From positions 1 through 37,195 of the forward strand of contig CAZFSS010000036.1 of the NCBI GenBank assembly GCA_964521715.1: a stretch of DNA of 37,195 bases, given 5' to 3'. Each line of letters starts with the position of its first letter. Within the stretch, counting starts at the first letter, position 1. The position numbers were made by a program, and so were the translations under genes. This DNA comes from DAOVRD01 sp964521715. Lineage in GTDB: Bacteria > Planctomycetota > Brocadiia > SM23-32. Below are positions 31,208-37,195 of the stretch, in pieces. A model generated the notes under the pieces. It was not told the origin of the DNA. It saw only the letters and a list, made by a program, of their open reading frames with translations, and ran no database searches.

Positions 31208-33829
31208 TCAGATCCATGCCTTGCGAAGGAGCAGCGCCTTGACGCCCTGCGTCAAGAGAACGTAGCACGTCAGCGTCACGGCGAGCAGGAGCCAATAGAG
31301 CGGCGGCAACGGAGTGAGGCCCAGTGACGGGCCTATGGCCGAGGACGGCAGCCACATGCCGATGACCATGATGCAGGCTGTAGTCATGATCACCGGCCAA
31401 CTGGCACGGGTCTGAATGAACGGGATCCGGTTCGTGCGGATGATGTGGATGATCAGGGTCTGCGTCAACAGTGACTCGACGAGCCAACCCGTGTGGAACA
31501 GTGGCGCCCGAGTGGGGTCCCAGCACTTGAAGACGTAGAGCAGGATGAAGTAGGTCGTGTAGTCGAAGATGGAGCTGATGGGCCCGATGAAGACAATGAA
31601 TCGGAAGATCTCCCCCATGGACCATGGGCGCGGTTTGGCAATCTGTTCCGGGTCCACGGCATCGGTGGGAATAGAGACCTGGGAGAAGTCGTAGAGCAGG
31701 TTGTTCGTGAGGATCTGAATCGGCGCCATCGGCACGAACGGCAGGAAGGCGCTGGCACCCACAACGCTGAACATGTTGCCGAAATTGGAGCTGGCGCCCA
31801 TGCGGATGTACTTGATGATATTGGCGAAGACCTTCCGCCCTTCCAGTACGCCTTCCGACAGAACCATCAGGCTCTTCTCGAGGAGGATCACATCGGCCGA
31901 TTCCTTTGCAAGGTCGGCGGCCGTGTCTACGGAGATGCCCACGTCGGCGCTGTGCAGAGCCGGGGCATCATTGACCCCGTCGCCCAGGAAGCCGACAACA
32001 TGCTTCCTGCTCTGCAGCGCTTTGACGATCCTCTGCTTGTGGGCCGGCGAGAGCCGAGCGAAGATGGTGGCTTTCTCCGAGACCTCCGCCAGTTCGGCGT
32101 CGGACATCTTCTCGACCTGCGCGCCGAGCAGCACCTGCTCGGTGGAAAGGCCCACCTCATGGCAAATCTTCCGGCTGACCAGCTCATTGTCGCCGGTGAG
32201 TACCTTGACGGACACCCCGTGCTCCTGTAAGGCAGCCAACGCCGCCGCTGCAGTTTCCTTGGGTGGGTCCAGGAACGCGACGTAGCCCCTGAGGACCAAG
32301 TCTTTCTCGTCATCTTTGGAGTAGGCCGGCTTGCGCTCAAGATCCTTGCTGGCAATTGCCAGGACCCGGAAGCCATCCTTGCTGAGCTCCCTGTGCTCCT
32401 CCTCCAGATCTACGATGAGGATGGGCTGCATCGGATAGATCTTCCCCTCAAACTCGAACCGGGTGCAGCGCTCGAAGACCTCTTCCGGAGCTCCCTTGGT
32501 GATGAGCTGCAAGGTCCCGTGCGGGGTTTCGACGACGACGGACATGAGTCTGCGTGAGAAGTCGAAGGGGATCTCATCGATTTTCTGGCACGCCTGGATG
32601 TTCAACTCCGCATGCAGTTCCTTGTGATCCAGAATGGCACGGTCCAGCACGTTCTTCAGCCCGGTCTGGAAGTGACTGTTGAGGTATGCGAGCATCAGGA
32701 CAGCGTCGTTCTCCTGGCGAAACACGTTGAAGTGCTTCTCGAGGATGATGCGATCCAACGTAAGCGTGCCTGTCTTGTCCGTGCATAGCACGTCCATCGC
32801 ACCAAGGTTCTGGATCGAGTTGAGGCGTTTGACGATCACCTTTTTGCCAGACATTGCCATCGCGCCCTTGGACAGACAGACCGTCACGATCATCGGCAGC
32901 ATCTCGGGTGTCAAGCCCACGGCAACGGCCATAGCGAAGAAGAAGGCTTCCTCCCAGTTGTGTTTGGTCAGCCCGTTGATGACGAAGACCAGCGGGACCA
33001 TGACCAGCATGAAGCGGATCATCAGCCATGTCATGCGGCCGATGCCCGTGTCGAAACTGCTCGGCGGCGGTTGGCCAACGATGGCGTTCGCTATTCGGCC
33101 AAGGTAGGTCTTCGAGCCGGTCGTGAGCACGACAGCCATCGCCGTTCCGCTCTGGACGCTTGTGCCCAGGAAGCAGACGTTGCTTAGTTCCAGCGGTGGC
33201 CGGTCCTTCGCATCCTGTCGCACACAGACTTTCTCCACCGGCAGCGACTCGCCGGTGAGCGCACTCTGGGTGACGAACAGGTCCCGGCACGAGATCAGCC
33301 GCACGTCGGCCGGGATCATGTCGCCGGCGGAGAGCCTGACCACGTCACCGGGAACCAAGTGCTCCAGCCGCACCTCACGGGTCAGCCTGTCGCGGACGAC
33401 GGTTGCGGTGACGCTGATCATGGCGGCAAGCTTCGCCGCAGCCGAACTGGCCCGCGCCTCCTGCACGAACCGCAGGGTCACGCCCAGCGCCACCATCAGC
33501 GATATCACGGTGCCCGCCCGCACGTCGCGGGTCACGAACGACACCGCCCCCAGCAGAACCAACACGATCACCAGGGGGTTGATGACGGCCCTGGCCAGCA
33601 GCCTGACCAGATCGTAACGCCGCTGCTGGCCTACGATGTTGGGGCCGTATTCGTCCAGGCGACGCTCTGCCTCTTCCTCCGTCAGGCCGGCGGTGGAGGT
33701 CTGAAGGTTCCCCAGCACGCCTTCGGCGTCGGCCCGAGCGGCCTCCAGGACCAAAGGCGAAACGCTGACCCCCGACGGCATCCGCCGCAGCACATCCAGA
33801 ACGCCTTTGGGCCTCACAGGCAGCCACAT
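31208..33829 (-). CDS. mgtA: Magnesium-transporting P-type ATPase (MgtA-like)
   Basis: An 873-residue P3B-type ATPase of the cytoplasmic membrane importing Mg2+. It shows the cation ATPase N-terminus (TEEEAERRLDEYGPNIV), TGES (192-195, actuator), the membrane motif GLTPEMLPMIV (305-315, characteristic of MgtA/MgtB), the phosphorylation site D351 in CTDKTGTLTLD, TGDN (545-548) and the hinge GDGVNDAP (616-623). C-terminal membrane helices follow (SNFGNMFSVVGASAFLPFVP and NNLLYDFSQVSIPTD). It is full length. No M-box riboswitch or leader peptide is obvious in the 144 bases upstream. The start ATG at 33829 has a distant GGAGG, so an internal start is possible. The 3' end abuts the IS remnant. Confidence 0.95.
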   Translation of the reverse strand: MWLPVRPKGVLDVLRRMPSGVSVSPLVLEAARADAEGVLGNLQTSTAGLTEEEAERRLDEYGPNIVGQQRRYDLVRLLARAVINPLVIVLVLLGAVSFVTRDVRAGTVISLMVALGVTLRFVQEARASSAAAKLAAMISVTATVVRDRLTREVRLEHLVPGDVVRLSAGDMIPADVRLISCRDLFVTQSALTGESLPVEKVCVRQDAKDRPPLELSNVCFLGTSVQSGTAMAVVLTTGSKTYLGRIANAIVGQPPPSSFDTGIGRMTWLMIRFMLVMVPLVFVINGLTKHNWEEAFFFAMAVAVGLTPEMLPMIVTVCLSKGAMAMSGKKVIVKRLNSIQNLGAMDVLCTDKTGTLTLDRIILEKHFNVFRQENDAVLMLAYLNSHFQTGLKNVLDRAILDHKELHAELNIQACQKIDEIPFDFSRRLMSVVVETPHGTLQLITKGAPEEVFERCTRFEFEGKIYPMQPILIVDLEEEHRELSKDGFRVLAIASKDLERKPAYSKDDEKDLVLRGYVAFLDPPKETAAAALAALQEHGVSVKVLTGDNELVSRKICHEVGLSTEQVLLGAQVEKMSDAELAEVSEKATIFARLSPAHKQRIVKALQSRKHVVGFLGDGVNDAPALHSADVGISVDTAADLAKESADVILLEKSLMVLSEGVLEGRKVFANIIKYIRMGASSNFGNMFSVVGASAFLPFVPMAPIQILTNNLLYDFSQVSIPTDAVDPEQIAKPRPWSMGEIFRFIVFIGPISSIFDYTTYFILLYVFKCWDPTRAPLFHTGWLVESLLTQTLIIHIIRTNRIPFIQTRASWPVIMTTACIMVIGMWLPSSAIGPSLGLTPLPPLYWLLLAVTLTCYVLLTQGVKALLLRKAWI

Positions 33830-33973
33830 GCTTGAGACGACCCTCCAGACTGGATCGGACTATGTCCGTGCCACCTCAAACGGACGCTCGGTGCGCGCCG
33901 TCCTTGCCAGATGCGGCTCTCGTTCAGACATGCAAGTTCAGCGGTCAGATTCTATTACTCTTTCGTCGCCTGG

Positions 33974-34678
33974 TCAATTCCCCAAGACTGCGTTTCCCAG
34001 GTTCACCCGTCGGCATTCATGCCGTCCCGCTGCCCTGCCGGCAGCCAGTGACAGAGCGCACAGAGCGGGGCCGTAGCCGTCACTGTCGAACTGGCACGAA
34101 CCTCCCGACAGCATAAGCTGCAGACGGTCGCCCGTGGGCCAGTCAGACCACGCCAGAAACCATTGCCGCGGCTTCTCAGCCGCAGATGCCGCGTATGTCG
34201 CAAGCGGATGTTCATACAGGAGTACATCCAGGACCGGTGGGCCTATGAAACGGACAAGCCTGAGCATTTCCCCTTTTGCTGCTATAAGGAACCCTTTTCG
34301 CGCGTACAGTCGGTGCGCCCGAACCTTGTCTGCGAACGTCTGGAGGAACACCGCCATAAACCCCATTCGGGACATCTCTGCGACACGCTCATCCACCAGT
34401 GCACCTCCCGCGCCACGTCCTGTGAACGGGGGCAGTACTTCCATGTTCACCAACTCACCGAACGGTGGATAGACCGCGTCGATCACGACGCGTCCCACTA
34501 CCTTGCTTTCGACCTCCGCCAAGAGGTGCGTCTGCGCCACGTCTACTATGGCGGGCTCGGGCCAGTGCATGTGACGGCCGCGGCTTTCGGGTGCGTAGGC
34601 TGCCCTGAGGCCGGACTCCGCGCGTTCGTCCTCAGGCCGGTACGAATGTGCTCCACGAGATTGGGTCGTCCTGTCCAT
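33974..34678 (-). CDS. GNAT-family N-acetyltransferase
   Basis: A 234-residue protein. Residues about 55-145 have the GNAT core: KVVGRVVIDAVYPPFGELVN, the acetyl-CoA loop FTGRGAGGALVDE (R88-G-A-G-G), and FADKVRAHRLYARKGF, the usual C-terminal motif. The extra C-terminal 85 residues (PLATYAASAAEKPRQWFLAW and a LMLSGG strand) are unassigned. The ATG at 34678 follows AAGGAG. Upstream lies a strong hairpin and a tiny ORF. The substrate is not predictable. The tail contains an Ala-Gly-Arg-rich stretch encoded by a palindromic CTGCCGGCAG, possibly another inserted repeat. Confidence 0.8.
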   Translation of the reverse strand: MDRTTQSRGAHSYRPEDERAESGLRAAYAPESRGRHMHWPEPAIVDVAQTHLLAEVESKVVGRVVIDAVYPPFGELVNMEVLPPFTGRGAGGALVDERVAEMSRMGFMAVFLQTFADKVRAHRLYARKGFLIAAKGEMLRLVRFIGPPVLDVLLYEHPLATYAASAAEKPRQWFLAWSDWPTGDRLQLMLSGGSCQFDSDGYGPALCALSLAAGRAAGRHECRRVNLGNAVLGN

Positions 34679-34697
34679 GTTGACTCCTTAAAGGTAA

Positions 34698-34733
34698 GGC
34701 GGCCACGCGCGGGCTTTCCGCAACGTGGCCGCC
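34698..34733 (-). promoter_or_regulatory. Leader hairpin upstream of the GNAT gene
   Basis: GGCGGCCACG / CGTGGCCGCC form a perfect 10-bp stem around a 16-base loop, ending 20 bases before the GNAT start codon. Lying between a short ORF and the Shine-Dalgarno, it could act as an attenuator or as an mRNA-end hairpin. Confidence 0.5.
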
Positions 34734-34771
34734 TGAGCCTTCGGCCTGTCTGTGCACCTCCTGGCGCTACG

Positions 34772-34843
34772 TCATGGCGTCGCCTCCAGGAGGCGTGCGA
34801 ATCCCGCGCAGATCACGATCTTCTTGAGCGCTTTCATCTGCAT
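34772..34843 (-). CDS. Very short ORF (possible leader peptide)
   Basis: A 23-codon frame MQMKALKKIVICAGFARLLE with a GGGGGTG ribosome binding site, ending just upstream of the GNAT leader hairpin. The first residues (KALKKIVIC) look like the start of a signal peptide or a truncated gene. It has no recognisable family. It may be a leader peptide, a truncated gene start, or chance. Confidence 0.3.
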   Translation of the reverse strand: MQMKALKKIVICAGFARLLEATP

Positions 34844-35021
34844 CACCCCCTTTCGGCTGGAGCCAGGGGATCCCATCAACCGCACCATAACACTAGCCGG
34901 AGAGCGCGCTCGTGACAAGCCCTTTCCCCGACCTCTCGATGCGGGAAGCTGCTCGGAGTTCGCACGGTCAGAGAGGCGGGGGTTGCCTACGGGCAAGAGC
35001 TGGGCAGCACTGCCGTGTGGG

Positions 35022-35390
35022 TCAGCTTTCGAGGACGGCCAGAAACTCGGGGTCGTCCCGGACGGGTGCGAACTCCGGCTGCCGGAAGAACTCGTCCCGG
35101 AAGAACCTTCTCTGCCTGTCGCTCCTGCAGATCTCGAACGCCCGTCGCAGACGCCTCAGCGATTCCTCGCGGTCGTTCTCCACCGAAAGGGCGAACCTGG
35201 CGATCACAAACTCGGTCGCATCCGTGTCGCGCAGCTCTGATGCCTTCCGCAGCAGGCGGAGCGCTGCCGCTTTGTCACCAAGGTAGAGGTAGAACCCGCG
35301 AATCGCCGCGTTGTGGTAAGCGTGCCCGAGCCATTGGAGCCAGGCCTGGACCTCAGGATCAGTGGCCTCTCGGGCACTCGACAGGGACGG
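35022..35390 (-). pseudogene. TPR-like tail of the sigma factor, beyond an in-frame amber codon
   Basis: The 122 codons after the TAG at 35391-35393 continue the frame of the sigma-factor gene without interruption. They encode alpha-helical repeat-like sequence (WLQWLGHAYHNAAIRGFYLY, LGDKAAALRLLRKASEL, ESLRRLRRAFEI) and end DDPEFLAVLES, a usual end for TPR proteins. No ATG, GTG or TTG occurs in the first 60 codons, so it is not an independent gene as written. Either a recent nonsense mutation cut the tail off or the stop is read through. Confidence 0.75.
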
Positions 35391-36449
35391 CTACTTGCCC
35401 TTGACTTCTCCCTCGTAGGCGTTGAGCGCACCAAGAATGCTCTCGCGCTGCCTCTGCACCTCGTCTTCGCTTCCCTGTGCCACGGCTGCCTCAAGCTCCA
35501 CGCACGCACCCTCGATGAGGTACCAGCGGTGTTGCGGCGAATGCTCCAGTTCTTTAGCCAGATGCCGCATGCGCCGGATGAGCTCGAGCGCGCGATCGGG
35601 CTTGCCGGCGTCGACGAACATGTGGGCAGCGTAGTTAAGGTTCTCGCGGGACCACTTGGACTCGTCGTCGGACGGCGCCGTTGAGAGATGCAGGATTCCC
35701 TCAGCGTAGTCCTCAAGCTTGCTCGCAGCAGCGTACGAGTCGTGGAGGTCGCAGTAGCTGCCGTAAAGCTGCTCCGCCCCCACTTCCTGCCGTCGCGCTG
35801 CCTGAACGGCAGAGCGATGCGCAGACACTGCTTCACCGAACCGCTGTTCCTGTTGAAGCGCGACTGCCTTCCGGACCCTCGCCTCGAAATCAGGCCCCAG
35901 TTTGGACGCTTTCAGTCCATCTTCCACCATGGCAACCATCCTCTCTCTGAGCATCCTGCGAGAATCATGCAAGCGGCGTCTGACCGTGCCGGCCGGAACG
36001 TTCAGGAACTCAGCCACCTCTTGGACGCTGTAGCCGTCGATGTAGAAGAGCGTCGTGGCGAGACGGTTCGGCTCGGACAGGGCCCTGATGGCGTCCAGGA
36101 CGGCCCCCCGCATCTCTGCCTTCTCGAGTTTCTCCGGGGCCGTGGGCACGTCAGGCGCCGGCATGTTCTCCTGGCTCAGAGGCGCAGCGCCGGCTTCCTT
36201 TCGCCGCAGATAGTCCAGGCAGCAGTTGCGCGTGATCCGGTAGAGCCAGCCGGGGAATCTGCCGGGATCGCGCAGTTTGTTCAGTCTCGACCAGGCCCGG
36301 ATGAAGGACTCCTGGGCCAGGTCCTGCGCGTCGTGGAAGTCGCCGAGCAGGGCGTAGGCCGTCCCGTAGACGGCGTCCTGGAAGCGCTCAACCAGTTGGC
36401 CGAAGGCCTCGAGATCGCCCCTCTGCGCCCGTTCGATCAGCTCCCGCAA
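35391..36449 (-). CDS. ECF-type sigma factor with C-terminal helical-repeat domain
   Basis: 352 residues before the amber codon. Residues 1-75 hold sigma region 2 (ELIERAQRGDLEAFGQLVER, DAQDLAQESFIRAWSRL, GWLYRITRNCCLDYLRRK). Residues about 105-170 hold region 4 (ALSEPNRLATTLFYIDGYSV, QEVAEFLNVPAGTVRRRLHD). The rest is a helical TPR-like region (about 190-350) that in such planctomycete sigma factors may sense a signal or bind an anti-sigma partner. Region 3 is absent, as expected for ECF. The start is uncertain: TTG 36449 has AAGGAG very close by, and the frame is open further upstream. No anti-sigma gene is adjacent. Confidence 0.88.
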   Translation of the reverse strand: MRELIERAQRGDLEAFGQLVERFQDAVYGTAYALLGDFHDAQDLAQESFIRAWSRLNKLRDPGRFPGWLYRITRNCCLDYLRRKEAGAAPLSQENMPAPDVPTAPEKLEKAEMRGAVLDAIRALSEPNRLATTLFYIDGYSVQEVAEFLNVPAGTVRRRLHDSRRMLRERMVAMVEDGLKASKLGPDFEARVRKAVALQQEQRFGEAVSAHRSAVQAARRQEVGAEQLYGSYCDLHDSYAAASKLEDYAEGILHLSTAPSDDESKWSRENLNYAAHMFVDAGKPDRALELIRRMRHLAKELEHSPQHRWYLIEGACVELEAAVAQGSEDEVQRQRESILGALNAYEGEVKGK

Positions 36450-36472
36450 GCTCCTTCCCCCGCAGATGCCCT

Positions 36473-36976
36473 TCAGCGAACTCGACCGGCCAGTCTACTG
36501 CCGCACCGGCCCGCCCGCCACAGCCCTTCTGCAGCTACAGACGCAGTCCGGCCGCAGCAGGTTCGGTACGGCGTGGCGTTCGCGGGCAGAAGACCCAATG
36601 CCCCCATGCCAGGGAACCGCCCGCTGGCCAGCGCCAGTGCAAGCCCCTGCCCTTCTGGGCTGGGCAGAATACGGACCTCCTCGCCGTCCCTGTATGGATA
36701 GTACCGGATCGGGAACTTGGCCTCTTCATCCTGCGGCTGCAGCCGTACTTGGAGCATGCCGGCCAGTACGTCCCCGGTCTGGCGAGGCTCCAGCACGGTC
36801 CGCATTCTGAGCTCTGTCAGGTAGTCTGGCATATGGCCCGCACGTGCCAGAGGGATTGCTGTTTTCACTGAGCCGTCGGGCATCCCTCGTTCCAGCCAGA
36901 CCATCTCCGGCCGGCCTACGGCTCCCGGCGGGGCTGCAGTGCGGCGTGTGTCGATGACGAGTTCCAGGCCGCTCAA
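36473..36976 (-). CDS. Hypothetical protein, probably 5'-truncated
   Basis: An open frame of 167 codons with plausible coding composition, including YLTELRMRTVLEPRQTGD and FPIRYYPYRDGEEVRILPSP. I recognise no family and no domain. The TTG used as start has no ribosome binding site, and the frame is open upstream to about 37080 with poor codon bias, so the true 5' part is probably missing. It ends 24 bases before the sigma-factor start and might belong to the same transcript. It might also be chance. Confidence 0.35.
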   Translation of the reverse strand: MSGLELVIDTRRTAAPPGAVGRPEMVWLERGMPDGSVKTAIPLARAGHMPDYLTELRMRTVLEPRQTGDVLAGMLQVRLQPQDEEAKFPIRYYPYRDGEEVRILPSPEGQGLALALASGRFPGMGALGLLPANATPYRTCCGRTASVAAEGLWRAGRCGSRLAGRVR

Positions 36977-37071
36977 GAGCGGGTGAAAGGATCTGCCACC
37001 ATCATCACCTTCAACGAGTATGAGAAGGCCTGTCAGCAGGTCGAACAGGCCATGAGTGAGATCAAGAGCTA
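36976..37071 (+). pseudogene. Possible 3' gene fragment on the plus strand
   Basis: The frame VKGSATIITFNEYEKACQQV continues as EQAMSEIKS and a TAG stop. Third positions are mostly G or C, as in the real genes here, and the peptide looks helical. No start or family can be seen. It points toward the end of the window and abuts the truncated minus-strand ORF. The last 120 bases of the window hold nothing I can support. Confidence 0.25.
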
Positions 37072-37195
37072 GAGGCCCTGCTTATTAGGCCGAGTGCCAC
37101 ACAGGTCCTCGGGAAGGACATTCCCCCGCGACCGCCTAGGCTTAGAGCCTCTAACAGAATGCCGCGTGAGCCGCGTTGCGCCTCCGGCCGGATGG

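Noticed and set aside
33830..33973. Mg2+ riboswitch (M-box) or leader before mgtA
   Set aside because: I looked for the conserved M-box helices and an Mg-sensing leader peptide and found no convincing pattern in the 144 bases.
37000..37083. Upstream extension of the 36473 minus-strand frame
   Set aside because: The frame is open and reads hydrophobic, but its third positions are poor in G/C and the opposite strand has the better coding bias there, so I did not extend the ORF.

Overview
The window is GC-rich DNA with dense coding on both strands. The gene content points to an anaerobic or facultative member of the Planctomycetota/PVC group or a related candidate lineage. The pointers are a DUF2961 protein, two uroporphyrinogen-decarboxylase-fold proteins, a sulfatase-fold enzyme, a PPi-type phosphofructokinase, a methyltransferase/ATP-grasp fusion and planctomycete-like prophage terminase debris. 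This placement is inferred from gene families; there is no rRNA in the window to test it.

Layout. Positions 1-2350 hold mobile-element debris (a terminase tail joined to a tyrosine-recombinase piece), an intact HU-like gene and two 41-bp direct repeats. Positions 2353-4755 are a promoter, a DUF2961 gene and a URO-D-fold gene that overlap by 4 bp. Positions 4756-9581 are a patchwork: a 51-bp copy of an integrase 3' end, a truncated lipocalin coupled to a nitrilase, two decayed gene ends, a lipoprotein, a recombinase fragment carrying a palindromic repeat, an intact tyrosine integrase and tRNA-Ser(GCT). Next come a large secreted transglutaminase-like/Fn3 protein, a second URO-D-fold protein and a small CxxC protein.

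The centrepiece is 13778-19740: a near-consensus sigma70 promoter followed by seven co-directional genes, rrf2/iscR-like, thi4, nifS, nadA, mnmA, larE and nifU/iscU. Together they form a sulfur-mobilisation and Fe-S supply unit under an Fe-S-sensing type regulator. The client enzymes in the same operon either consume sulfur (Thi4, MnmA, LarE) or need an Fe-S cluster (NadA, probably MnmA). Thi4 has a Cys at the position where non-suicidal archaeal enzymes have His.

Convergent to this is a central-carbon operon on the minus strand (gnd, HAD phosphatase, PPi-type phosphofructokinase; 19750-23747 with its own promoter). Divergent from it is an oxidoreductase pair (medium-chain dehydrogenase and Gfo/Idh/MocA). 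Then come the methyltransferase/D-Ala-D-Ala-ligase-like fusion with a strong promoter and leader hairpin, the sulfatase-fold gene, and tRNA-Met/Ile2(CAT).

The tRNA-CAT gene has a recombinase remnant at its 3' end. An IS1380-family remnant, itself carrying in-frame palindromic inserts, cuts this remnant. The IS remnant abuts an MgtA-type P-ATPase. The right end holds a GNAT gene with a hairpin leader, an ECF sigma factor whose TPR-like tail is cut by one in-frame amber codon, and an unidentified ORF.
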